From Xiheibacterium sp038325765 (GTDB lineage Bacteria; Myxococcota_A; Polyangia; Nannocystales; Nannocystaceae), in contig JBBQJI010000030.1 of assembly GCA_038325765.1 (NCBI GenBank), positions 1-64,000 of the forward strand: a DNA stretch of 64,000 bases, given 5' to 3'. How positions within the stretch are numbered: position 1 is the first letter of the stretch; every line of letters begins with the position of its first letter. The notes under the pieces were generated by a model. The model searched no databases. It saw nothing but the letters and a program-made list of their open reading frames with translations, and was not told the DNA's origin. The position numbers were made by a program, and so were the translations under genes. Positions 50,534 through 62,800 of the stretch are shown here, piece after piece.

Positions 50534-52303
50534 TCACATCTTCTTGCAGGCGCCACCGGCCTTGGCGAGCCCTGCTGCACGGAGCTGGGCTCCGGTCGCC
50601 CCGTCCCCGAGCTTCGCCCGCGCGGCCTCTCCGTGCCCCTTGCCGAGGACGTCGCGCAGATACGGCACGTAATCGAAGGTGTCCGAGTGCTCCGCGGTGT
50701 GGCACTCGCCGGCGCATAGATCGGCGGTGGTGGTGAGCTCGACGAGCCCGGTGTCGGTGCCACCGTCGGCGACGTGGAGGCTCCCCGGCCCGTGGCACAC
50801 CTCGCACTGCACGTCCCGCAGCCCGATGTTCTCGACCACCTCGCTGCCGCCGGGCTTGCGGTAGCCGGTGAGGTGGCAGCCCACGCACGACAGATCGAGA
50901 TCCTTGGCGTCGTCGACCAAGGTCTTCCAGGCCAACGCATGCACCGTCGTCTTCCAGAAATCGACCGCCTCTTCGTGGCAGTCGTTGCACGCCTCGATGC
51001 CGGCGTACCCGGCCTTGCCCTTGGCCGGCGGCGGCGGCTTCTTGCCGGCGAAGCGTTCGCGGTTGGCGACGGCGACCGACCGATCGTACTCGACCAGCTG
51101 CTGCTTGGCGCCGGTGTCGACCGGCAGCTTGCACGTGATCTTGACCTGCTCCAACGTCGCGACCGCGGGGCCCTCGGCCTCGGTCTCGCTTGCTGCCAGC
51201 ACGCGCGTGCGCTCCGCTTCGAGGCGGGCGAGGAACGTCGGGTCGGCGGTGGGATCGGCCTTGAACTTCGCGAGCCGCTCGTCCACGCGCGCGAGCTCGC
51301 GGTCGAGTTCCTGGGCCGACGGCGCGATCGTCCACGCGTCCGTCTGCGGCACCGCCGTCGCCGTGCCATCGATCGACAGCCGCAGCCGCGAGACCGTCTG
51401 CAGCTGCTCGCCGGGCTCGAGCAGCCAGGTGCCGCCGAGCTGCACCGCCGGCTGGCCCACGCGCTGGCGCTCGGTGCCGTCGACGATGCCGACCACCATG
51501 ACCTCGATGCCCGGCACCTCGGCGGCGAGCGACTCGGCGAAGGTGCGCGTGCCGTGGGCGATCACGATCTGGTGCGCCGTGCCGGCCGCGTCCATCGCCG
51601 CGAGCTCGGTGCGCAGCGCATCGGCGGCGGGGGCCACGGTGCCGAGCACATCGGCGCCGGGCAGCGCGGGATCGATCACCGACGTCACGCCGAGTGTCCA
51701 CGTCACCCCGCCCGAGCGCAGCTCGACGACGCGGTGCTTGGCGGTCGTGACGCCACTGACCGGGGTGAGGTTCGCCGCCACCCGCGGCAGCGCGTGGGTG
51801 CCGAGCGCGGCGACGCCGGCGGGCGCGACGGCATCGAGCGGTCCTACGCCCGAGACGAGCTCGGCGCCGAGCCCAGCGAAGCGCGACGTGAGCAGCGCCG
51901 CGCGCGACTCGGCCTGCGCCCACCCGGCGGCATCGGGCGGCGCGAAGGGTCCTTTCGGATCCGGATAGAGGAACGAGCCGGGCTCGACGACCAGCCGCGC
52001 GCCGGCGCTGGTGTTGGCATCGAGCCAGCCGAACGCGTACTGCAGGCCGCCCAGTGGCTCGGTCGTGCAGCCGCACGGCGCGATGGTGCCCAGGACGCGG
52101 CCGAACACCACCAGATCGAAGGTGGCGCGCGGCGCCTTCGCAGGAGTGGATGCCGCCGCAGGCACGGCGGGATCCGGTGGTCTGCCCTCACCGTTGCCAC
52201 CGCAGTTGGGTGCGGCGAGCACCGCGAGCAGCACGGCCGCGAAGCCAGAGGCCACGCCAGAGGTCAGAATCGACGAGCCACGGCTGCGGGTTGCGACGGG
52301 CAT
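50534..52303 (-). CDS. UshA-like lipoprotein with tetrahaem cytochrome c domain
   Basis: 589 residues from ATG 52303. Signal peptide ends in LAAPNCGGNG (lipobox). Residues ~60-340 resemble UshA/5'-nucleotidase-like domains, with the APCGCTTEPLGGL segment common in this group. The C-terminal ~170 residues have four haem-binding sites: CNDCH, CVGCH, CEVCH and CAGECH (the last with one extra residue), in a cytochrome c554-like layout. It follows Rieske and cytochrome b in one operon, so it may be the electron acceptor. Confidence 0.85.
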   Translation of the reverse strand: MPVATRSRGSSILTSGVASGFAAVLLAVLAAPNCGGNGEGRPPDPAVPAAASTPAKAPRATFDLVVFGRVLGTIAPCGCTTEPLGGLQYAFGWLDANTSAGARLVVEPGSFLYPDPKGPFAPPDAAGWAQAESRAALLTSRFAGLGAELVSGVGPLDAVAPAGVAALGTHALPRVAANLTPVSGVTTAKHRVVELRSGGVTWTLGVTSVIDPALPGADVLGTVAPAADALRTELAAMDAAGTAHQIVIAHGTRTFAESLAAEVPGIEVMVVGIVDGTERQRVGQPAVQLGGTWLLEPGEQLQTVSRLRLSIDGTATAVPQTDAWTIAPSAQELDRELARVDERLAKFKADPTADPTFLARLEAERTRVLAASETEAEGPAVATLEQVKITCKLPVDTGAKQQLVEYDRSVAVANRERFAGKKPPPPAKGKAGYAGIEACNDCHEEAVDFWKTTVHALAWKTLVDDAKDLDLSCVGCHLTGYRKPGGSEVVENIGLRDVQCEVCHGPGSLHVADGGTDTGLVELTTTADLCAGECHTAEHSDTFDYVPYLRDVLGKGHGEAARAKLGDGATGAQLRAAGLAKAGGACKKM

Positions 52304-52382
52304 GCGTGAAGCGGCCAAGAACATGGCCCGATTCGCCGCGCGCTGCAACCCGTGCCGAGCCGTGGCAGGCGGCGATGCTCTG

Positions 52383-54068
52383 CTATTCGCCGGGCTCGGG
52401 CACGTCCCGACGCGCGACGATGAACGCGGACAGCGCCGTGATCTCTTCGTCGGTGAGCTTGTCGGCGAACTTCGGCATCTGCGCCGCCTTGCCGTACAGG
52501 TCGATCGCGCTCGAGTCGCGGATCACCCGCTCGACCCATGCCAGGTTACCGTGGGCGTACAGGTTGGGCCCCTCGTTGTCCTTGCCCGCCTCGATCTCGT
52601 GGCAGTTGCTGCAATCGAGCTCGTCGTCCCACAGCGCCTTGCCCTTGGCTGCGAGCGCGGCGTCGACCGCCATCGACTCGTCGTCCATCAGGCTCACGAC
52701 GAATTCCGTGGTGGCCGCGAGCTGTTCGTCCGACAGCTTGTCGATCGGGTAGGCCTCCATCGTGTCGTGCTTGGTCTCGCCGAAGAACTTCGGGTCGTTG
52801 GCGTCGCGGATGAGCGCCGCCAGCCAGGCGCGGCTCGAGTAGTCGGTGAGATCGGGCGCCTCACCGCCGCCGAGCCCGTCGAGCGCGTGGCAGTTGCGGC
52901 AGTGCTCGATGTAGAGCTGCTTGACCTGGTACTCGGGGTCGTTCCAGAAGACCGCACCGCCGCCGCGAGGGTCGACGCCGAGCTTGGCGAATTCGCGGGC
53001 CCGGGTCGCGTTGATCTCGGCCTCTCCCAGCGACTTCTGGTAGCTCTCGTCGCCCTTGTCGTCGGCCATCGCTGCTGCCGTCAGGGCGATCGAGCCCACC
53101 AGGATGCCCGACAGGCCGACGAGCACCATGACGCGACCGACGCGACCTGCGATCGCCTCGAGCACCGGCGCCGTGGCGAGGAAGGCCACCGCCGCGCCGG
53201 GGATGAACACCGTCGCGATCGGCTCGAGCGGCCCCTCGAAGTAGTGACGGAGCTTGTACAGGAAGAGGAAGTACCACTCGGGTCGCGCCTGGAATCCGCT
53301 GGTGGGATCGGCGGGCGCGAACAGCTCGGTGCCGTGGCTCGAGATCGTCATCGCGGTGATGACGACGCTGGTGACGACCATCACCAGCACGTCGACCATG
53401 AGCTGGCCCGGGGCGTAGGTGTCGGGCCTGGCGCCCTCGGTCACCGCCGGACCGTGGCGGCGACGCTGACGGGAGATGAATACGAACAGGCCGACCAGCA
53501 AGAGCGGCAGCACGAACACATGCAGCATGAAGAGTCGCAGCACGGTGAAGTTGCCCGCCGCGCTGCCACCTTGGATCAACCGGCGCAAGATGCCGCCGCC
53601 TGGCGTGCCCTCGACGATCCCGAGCTCGACCTGGACCGCCCAGAAGCCCTTCTCGTCCCACGGCAGCGGGTTGCCGGTCATGCCCTCGGCGAAGGCGAGG
53701 CCGAGCACGGCGATGGCCGCGAGCCACATGAACTCGCGCGGCCGCCGATAGGCGCCGCCGAACGCGAGCACGACCACGTGCAGCACCGCGAGCACCACGA
53801 ACACCGACGCGCCGTTGTCGTGCAGGCCGCGGATGAACCAGCCCATCGTCACCTGATCGTTGAGATACGCCGTGCTCGCCCACGCGTCCGAGCTGGACGG
53901 GCTGTAGTACGCCGACAGCACGATGCCGAGCGCCGCCTGCTGCACGAACAGGTAGACCAGCGCGGCGAACACCGCGTGCCGTAGGGCCGGACCGCCCGGC
54001 CACGGTCGCTGCGTGAATGCCCGCCACGAAGGTCCGAGCCCGAGCCGATCGTCGAGGAATCCACTCAT
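52383..54068 (-). CDS. Cytochrome b fused to two cytochrome c domains
   Basis: 561 residues from ATG 54068. Residues ~1-330 are a b6-type core: LHDNGASVFVVLAVLH supplies the first histidines, then LRLFMLHVFVLPLLLVGLFVFISRQ (split in two for length), and the Qo PEWYFLFLYKLRHY motif. The position 15 after the first helix-D histidine, where a second histidine normally ligates haem bH, is isoleucine. The C-terminal part has two c-haem sites, CRNCH (~389) and CSNCH (~485). ATGA overlap with the Rieske gene. Confidence 0.9.
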   Translation of the reverse strand: MSGFLDDRLGLGPSWRAFTQRPWPGGPALRHAVFAALVYLFVQQAALGIVLSAYYSPSSSDAWASTAYLNDQVTMGWFIRGLHDNGASVFVVLAVLHVVVLAFGGAYRRPREFMWLAAIAVLGLAFAEGMTGNPLPWDEKGFWAVQVELGIVEGTPGGGILRRLIQGGSAAGNFTVLRLFMLHVFVLPLLLVGLFVFISRQRRRHGPAVTEGARPDTYAPGQLMVDVLVMVVTSVVITAMTISSHGTELFAPADPTSGFQARPEWYFLFLYKLRHYFEGPLEPIATVFIPGAAVAFLATAPVLEAIAGRVGRVMVLVGLSGILVGSIALTAAAMADDKGDESYQKSLGEAEINATRAREFAKLGVDPRGGGAVFWNDPEYQVKQLYIEHCRNCHALDGLGGGEAPDLTDYSSRAWLAALIRDANDPKFFGETKHDTMEAYPIDKLSDEQLAATTEFVVSLMDDESMAVDAALAAKGKALWDDELDCSNCHEIEAGKDNEGPNLYAHGNLAWVERVIRDSSAIDLYGKAAQMPKFADKLTDEEITALSAFIVARRDVPEPGE

Positions 54069-54628
54069 GTGATCGGCTCCTTGTCCTTGGTGCCGACTTT
54101 GAAGCGCTGGTAACGGATCGACACCAGCTCCTCGGCCTCCTCGACCTCGAGGCGGTCGAGCCCGCGCGGTGATGGTCCGTTCTCGACGGCGCCGTCGAGG
54201 GCGAAGTAGGACTTGTGGCACGCGCAGTAGAACTTGCCCGCGGGCGCGTCGTAGTCGACGCCACAGCCCAGGTGCGGGCAAACGGTCGACAGTGCGACGA
54301 GCTCGGCCCCCGAGCGCAGCACCCACGCCGAGCCGATCTTCACCTGGACCACGCGGTTCCACGCGTCGATCTGGTCGGCGTAGAGATCGACCTTGACCGG
54401 GACATCACCGCCGAACGAGATCGGCGGCCCGGCTGGGATGAAGTCGCCCTCGCCGCCGCTGGCATCGTGACGCAGCGGATGGCCGAGGAACACGAGCGTG
54501 GGACCGAGCACGCTCGCCGCGAGGCCGACCCCGAGGGCACCGGCTGCGGCCGTCAGCAGCGTGCGCCGTGACGAGATGGCGATCGCGGTCGTGCCGCTGG
54601 GATCGTCGTCGCTGGGAATCTGGACCAT
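54065..54628 (-). CDS. petA: Rieske iron-sulfur protein of the bc complex
   Basis: 187 residues from ATG 54628. An N-terminal twin-arginine-like segment SSRRTLLTAAAGALGVGLAA anchors it, and the [2Fe-2S] motif is CPHLGC-x12-CACHKSYF. First gene of the operon; its leader upstream contains a 16-bp tandem repeat. Confidence 0.95.
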   Translation of the reverse strand: MVQIPSDDDPSGTTAIAISSRRTLLTAAAGALGVGLAASVLGPTLVFLGHPLRHDASGGEGDFIPAGPPISFGGDVPVKVDLYADQIDAWNRVVQVKIGSAWVLRSGAELVALSTVCPHLGCGVDYDAPAGKFYCACHKSYFALDGAVENGPSPRGLDRLEVEEAEELVSIRYQRFKVGTKDKEPIT

Positions 54629-54634
54629 GGTGCG

Positions 54635-54684
54635 CCTGAGCGGGGGTGAGCCTGAGCGGGGGTGAGCCTGAGCGGGGGCCTGAG
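54635..54684. repeat. Tandem 16-bp repeat in the Rieske gene leader
   Basis: CCTGAGCGGGGGTGAG occurs twice exactly and a third time in part (54635-54678), followed by CCTGAG. It ends six bases before the ATG of the Rieske gene, so it lies in the ribosome-binding-site region of that mRNA. Confidence 0.9.
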
Positions 54685-54834
54685 CCGCGGGGATGATGCC
54701 CGCCTTCGTACGTGGTTGCCACCGCGCCGGATCATGAGGCGTCCCGCGGCGCGGTCGAGTTCGGCTATGTTCGCGGGGTTGCACCCACGGCCGTCTCCGC
54801 GCGCCCCTGCCCCGGCCCGCCGTCGGCGTCACGC

Positions 54835-55689
54835 ATGATCGACGTGCGCGATGAGGCTCCGCGGGCACGGCTCACCCTGCTCGGCGCGATCTGGCCGACG
54901 CTGCCCGCGGCGATCGAGTGTGCCGCAGGCGCCGGTGCCGATTGGTTCGCGATGTCCACCGCCTTCGAGCGCATGCTGGACGGCCGCACCGTGGCGCACG
55001 CCGGCGTGCTTCGTATCCCGATGGTGATCGATGGGATCGCGCGCGACGTCGCCGGCATCCACGCGGTGTGCACCGCCCCTGGCGTCCGCGGCCGCGGCCT
55101 CGGGCGGCAGGTCATCGAGGCCGCGATCGACCATGCGCTCGACTTCGCCGACACCGTGGTGCTGCACGCCGTCGACGCGGCGGTGTACGCCCGCTTCGGG
55201 ATGCGCGCGGTGGATCAGTGGGTGTGGTGGACGGACATCGACGATCGCAGGCGGGCGGCGCCGATGCGCCGACTCGACGCCGATGTCGCCGGTGACGTCG
55301 CCCTCGTCCATACGGCGTTCCGCGGGCGGCTGCCGGTCGCCGACAGCCTCGGCGTCGGCGAGGCCGCCGCGCTCTTCGTCCTCGACGAGATCATCGGCTG
55401 CGGCGGCTTCGCACGGCTCTTGGCGCTGGACGACGGCACCGTGGTCGCCGCCGATCTCGACGAGCGCGTGCTGCAGATCTACGACATCGTCGGCCCCACC
55501 TGGCCGCCGCTGGCCGACATCGTCGCCCGCGCACCCGGCCGCGTCGATCGCGTCGAGGTGTTCTTCGATCCCCAGCGCTGGACCGAGGTGCGCTGGCGGC
55601 TCCGCGAGGCCCGGCCGGTCGACGTGCTGATGGTGCGCGGCCCCTTCACGACCCGGCCCATCGCCATCCCGCCGCTCGCCCGCTGCTGA
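54835..55689 (+). CDS. GNAT-family N-acetyltransferase
   Basis: 284 residues from ATG 54835. Acetyl-CoA site in HAVCTAPGVRGRGLGRQVIE, then LDFADTVVLHAVDAAVYARFGMRAVD. The N-terminal half resembles Eis-like or multi-domain GNATs. Substrate unknown. A longer frame upstream of 54835 is low-complexity and is not included. Confidence 0.8.
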   Translation: MIDVRDEAPRARLTLLGAIWPTLPAAIECAAGAGADWFAMSTAFERMLDGRTVAHAGVLRIPMVIDGIARDVAGIHAVCTAPGVRGRGLGRQVIEAAIDHALDFADTVVLHAVDAAVYARFGMRAVDQWVWWTDIDDRRRAAPMRRLDADVAGDVALVHTAFRGRLPVADSLGVGEAAALFVLDEIIGCGGFARLLALDDGTVVAADLDERVLQIYDIVGPTWPPLADIVARAPGRVDRVEVFFDPQRWTEVRWRLREARPVDVLMVRGPFTTRPIAIPPLARC

Positions 55690-55806
55690 CGCGCCCCCTC
55701 CCCACGAGTACGAGTACGAGTACGACACGCCCACGCGACGCCGGTGTGCACGGCCGGTTGGCCACGGCGCGCGCGCATGCGATGCTGCGGGACGAGCGTG
55801 GCAGCC

Positions 55807-58809
<3,003 letters not shown>

Positions 58810-58941
58810 AACGTCGTTCGGACGAGCGTGGGCCCCGTCGATTCACACGCCGCAGTGTAAACCATCGACGCCTGTGCCACCCCGCACGCGGGGGAGCGCA
58901 GCGCCTTGCCACCCCCGCGGCCTCCCCATACGCTGCGCCCG

Positions 58942-59856
<915 letters not shown>

Positions 59857-59869
59857 CGGGGCGGGGGCT

Positions 59870-62800
59870 TCACCGCCCCATCACCACCGCCCGCAGCCGT
59901 TCGTCGATCCCCCGCATCAACCGCAGCAGCTCCTGCACGTGGAGATCGACGGCGGTCGGATTGCCCATGCTCGCGTTCGTCGTGCGCACCAGCGGCACCA
60001 GCGTGCGCTCGATGATCGCGATCTGCTGGGCGAGCAGCTCCTCGATCCCGGGCGGCGCCTGGTTGTGCACCGTGACCTCGAGCGTGGGCGCGGCGAGGAT
60101 CCGCAGCGCGCGGTCGAGTCGGTCGAGGTAGCCGCCGAGCAGCTCGTCACGCTGCGTGGTACCGCCGCCCTCGGTAGGCTTGGCCGCCGCCTGCTTGGCC
60201 AGCGCGGTCGAGCCGGCGGCGATCGACTGCTGGATTCCGTACAGGTGGGTCTCGATCGCGCTGAGCTTCACGCCGCCGCCTGCGTTCGCGGCCGTCGACG
60301 CAGCGGCGGCCGTCGACGCAGCGGCGGCCATCGCTGCCTCGATCGCCCGCAACCCCTCGCCGAGGTTCGCGAGGCCGGCGGTCACGCGCGCCACCGGGTC
60401 CTCGTCGGATCCGCCCACCATCTTGAGCCGCTGGAACTCGCGCCGAATCTGGTCCCACCGGGCACGCTGCACGTCGGTCATGCGACCGCGCATCTCGGCG
60501 AGCTTGAGCAGGTTGTGCTCGGCGCCGGTGGTCAGCGTCTGCGACTCGCTGGCGTAGTGGTCGTCGATCAGCCGCTCGAGCTCGGCGTCGTCGAGCGCCG
60601 GCACGACCTTCTCGGCGAGCTTGTTCATGTTGCGGTAGCTGCCTTGCAACTTGAACGGCGGCTCGGTGCGGAAGCGGTCGTCCATCGACGCCGAGGCGAT
60701 GTACATGAGGTTGACCTGCAGCAGCACCTTCTGCACCGCGAGCAGACGCTTCAGTACCGCCGTGATCTCGCCGACCTCGACCGCCGAGTAGGCGTGCGAC
60801 AACGAGGTGGTCGGCACCTCCTCGCCCTGGGCGAGCCGGACGAGCTTGTGCAGATCGGCGGGGTCGCGGGTCGCCAACGGCGCGAGCACGCGGTTGCTGG
60901 TCACCGAGTTCTCGATGTAGCTGAGGCCGAACAGATCGTTCTTACCCTGCAAGATGTCGCCGAGATTGTAGGTATCGGCCCGGTTGGCGAGCATGTCCGG
61001 GATCTGGAACTTGTCGCCAGACTCCGTGTACGGGTTGCCCGCCATCACCACGCAGAACTTCTTGCCACGCAGATCGTAGGTGCGACTCCGGCCCTTCCAC
61101 ACGCCCTCGACGCGCCGCTGCGCATCGCACAGCGAGATGAACTTCTGCAGCAGCTCCGGGTTGGTGTGCTGGATGTCATCGAGGTAGAGCATCACGTTGT
61201 TGCCCATCTCGAACGCGAGGTTGATCTTCTCGACCTCTTGGCGCGCCGTCGCGTTGGGCGCGTCGTTGGGGTCGATCGACGTCACCGCGTGGCCCAGCGC
61301 CGGGCCGTTGACCTTGACGAACGCCAGCCCGAAGCGGCTCGCCACGTACTCCATCAGCGTGGTCTTGCCGTAGCCCGGCGGCGAGATCAGCAACAGCAGG
61401 CCCATGAGGTCGGTGCGCTTACCGTCACCGGCGGCGCCGAGCTGCTTGGCCAGGTTGTCGCCGACCAGCGGCAGGTACACCTCGTCGACCAGGCGGTTGC
61501 GCACGAACGACGTGAGCACCTTGGGGCGCAGCTCGTCGAGCCGCAGCCGCGCCCGCTCGCGTTCGACCAAGGCTTGGCGCAGCTCGCGGTAGCGCGCGAA
61601 GGCGGGCACGCGCTCGCGGCGGAACGCGTCGAGCCGGGCGCTGAACTCGTCGATGCGCAGCTCGAGCTTGCGACCGACGATGCGCGGGTGTTGCCCGAGC
61701 AGATCGGGGACAAGGGCGTGGGTCAGCCCCGACGACTCCTCGCGATCGAGCGTGCCCTCGGTCGCGACGAGGCCCGCGGCCTCGACGAGCGACGGTCTGC
61801 GGCGTGCGACGTCGGGGTCGTCGTTGGTGCTGGCCCAGCCCGAGAGCCACGCCTGCGCCAGCTCGAAGCGCGCGATGGGATCGTCGCCGAGCGCCGCCAG
61901 ATCCTCGTCGAAGGCGTGGCGTGCATCCGGCCGACCGGGCACAGCCGGTGAGGCATCGAGCTGCCGCAGCAGCCCGTCGCGCAGCGCAACCGCGTCCGCG
62001 CTCACCACGAAGTGCGGCGTGGTGGCGGCGAGTTCCTCGACCAGATAGCGCGCGGCGAGCTCGGCGACGGACTCCGGCATCGGCAGCGCACCCGCAGCGA
62101 TGGCCTCGCGCATCGAGGTCGTGATCTCGGCGGTGAGGTCGTCCACGGCGTCGGTGCGCGCGAACACACCGCGCAGCCGCAGCAGGCTCGACGCCCGCCG
62201 GTGCCACTGCGTCCGCCGGGCATCGCCGCCGAACGCCCAGTGGAGCAGCGCGGCCGTACGACACAGCGGCGAGAACCGCAACAGCCCCGCGCTGTGGTGC
62301 AACGTCAGCAGCTTGGTCAAGATGGCGACCGCGTCGGCGTCGTGGACACCGCGATCGTAGCCCTCCTGATAGCGATCGGCCGCGTAGCGCCGGACCAACT
62401 CGAGCAGCGCGCCGTCGCGCATCGCCGCGTCGAGCGCCGCCACCGACAGCTCGCCCAACCCCGCCTCGGCGTCCGCCAGGATCGACGCCGCCAGGTACTC
62501 GCCGCGGTAGACGTCCTCGGTCTCCGAGACGATCTGCTGATTCCACATCGGCCGCGTCGCCTCGAACTCGGCGTCGACGATCGGCTCGACGAAGTCGGTG
62601 CCGGTGACGCCCAACGCCATGCGCCCCTCGTGGGGCACGATGGTCAGCTCGATCGGCTGGGTGTTGACGGTGAAGCGGTGCTTGCCGAGCTTGATGAGAT
62701 CGGCGCCGCCCTCGAACAGGTCGTTGCGGTCCCGCAGCGCCCGCAACGCGTCCTGGCGGGCCGACTTGAGGCGCGACTGCACCTCCTCGGACTTGACGGT

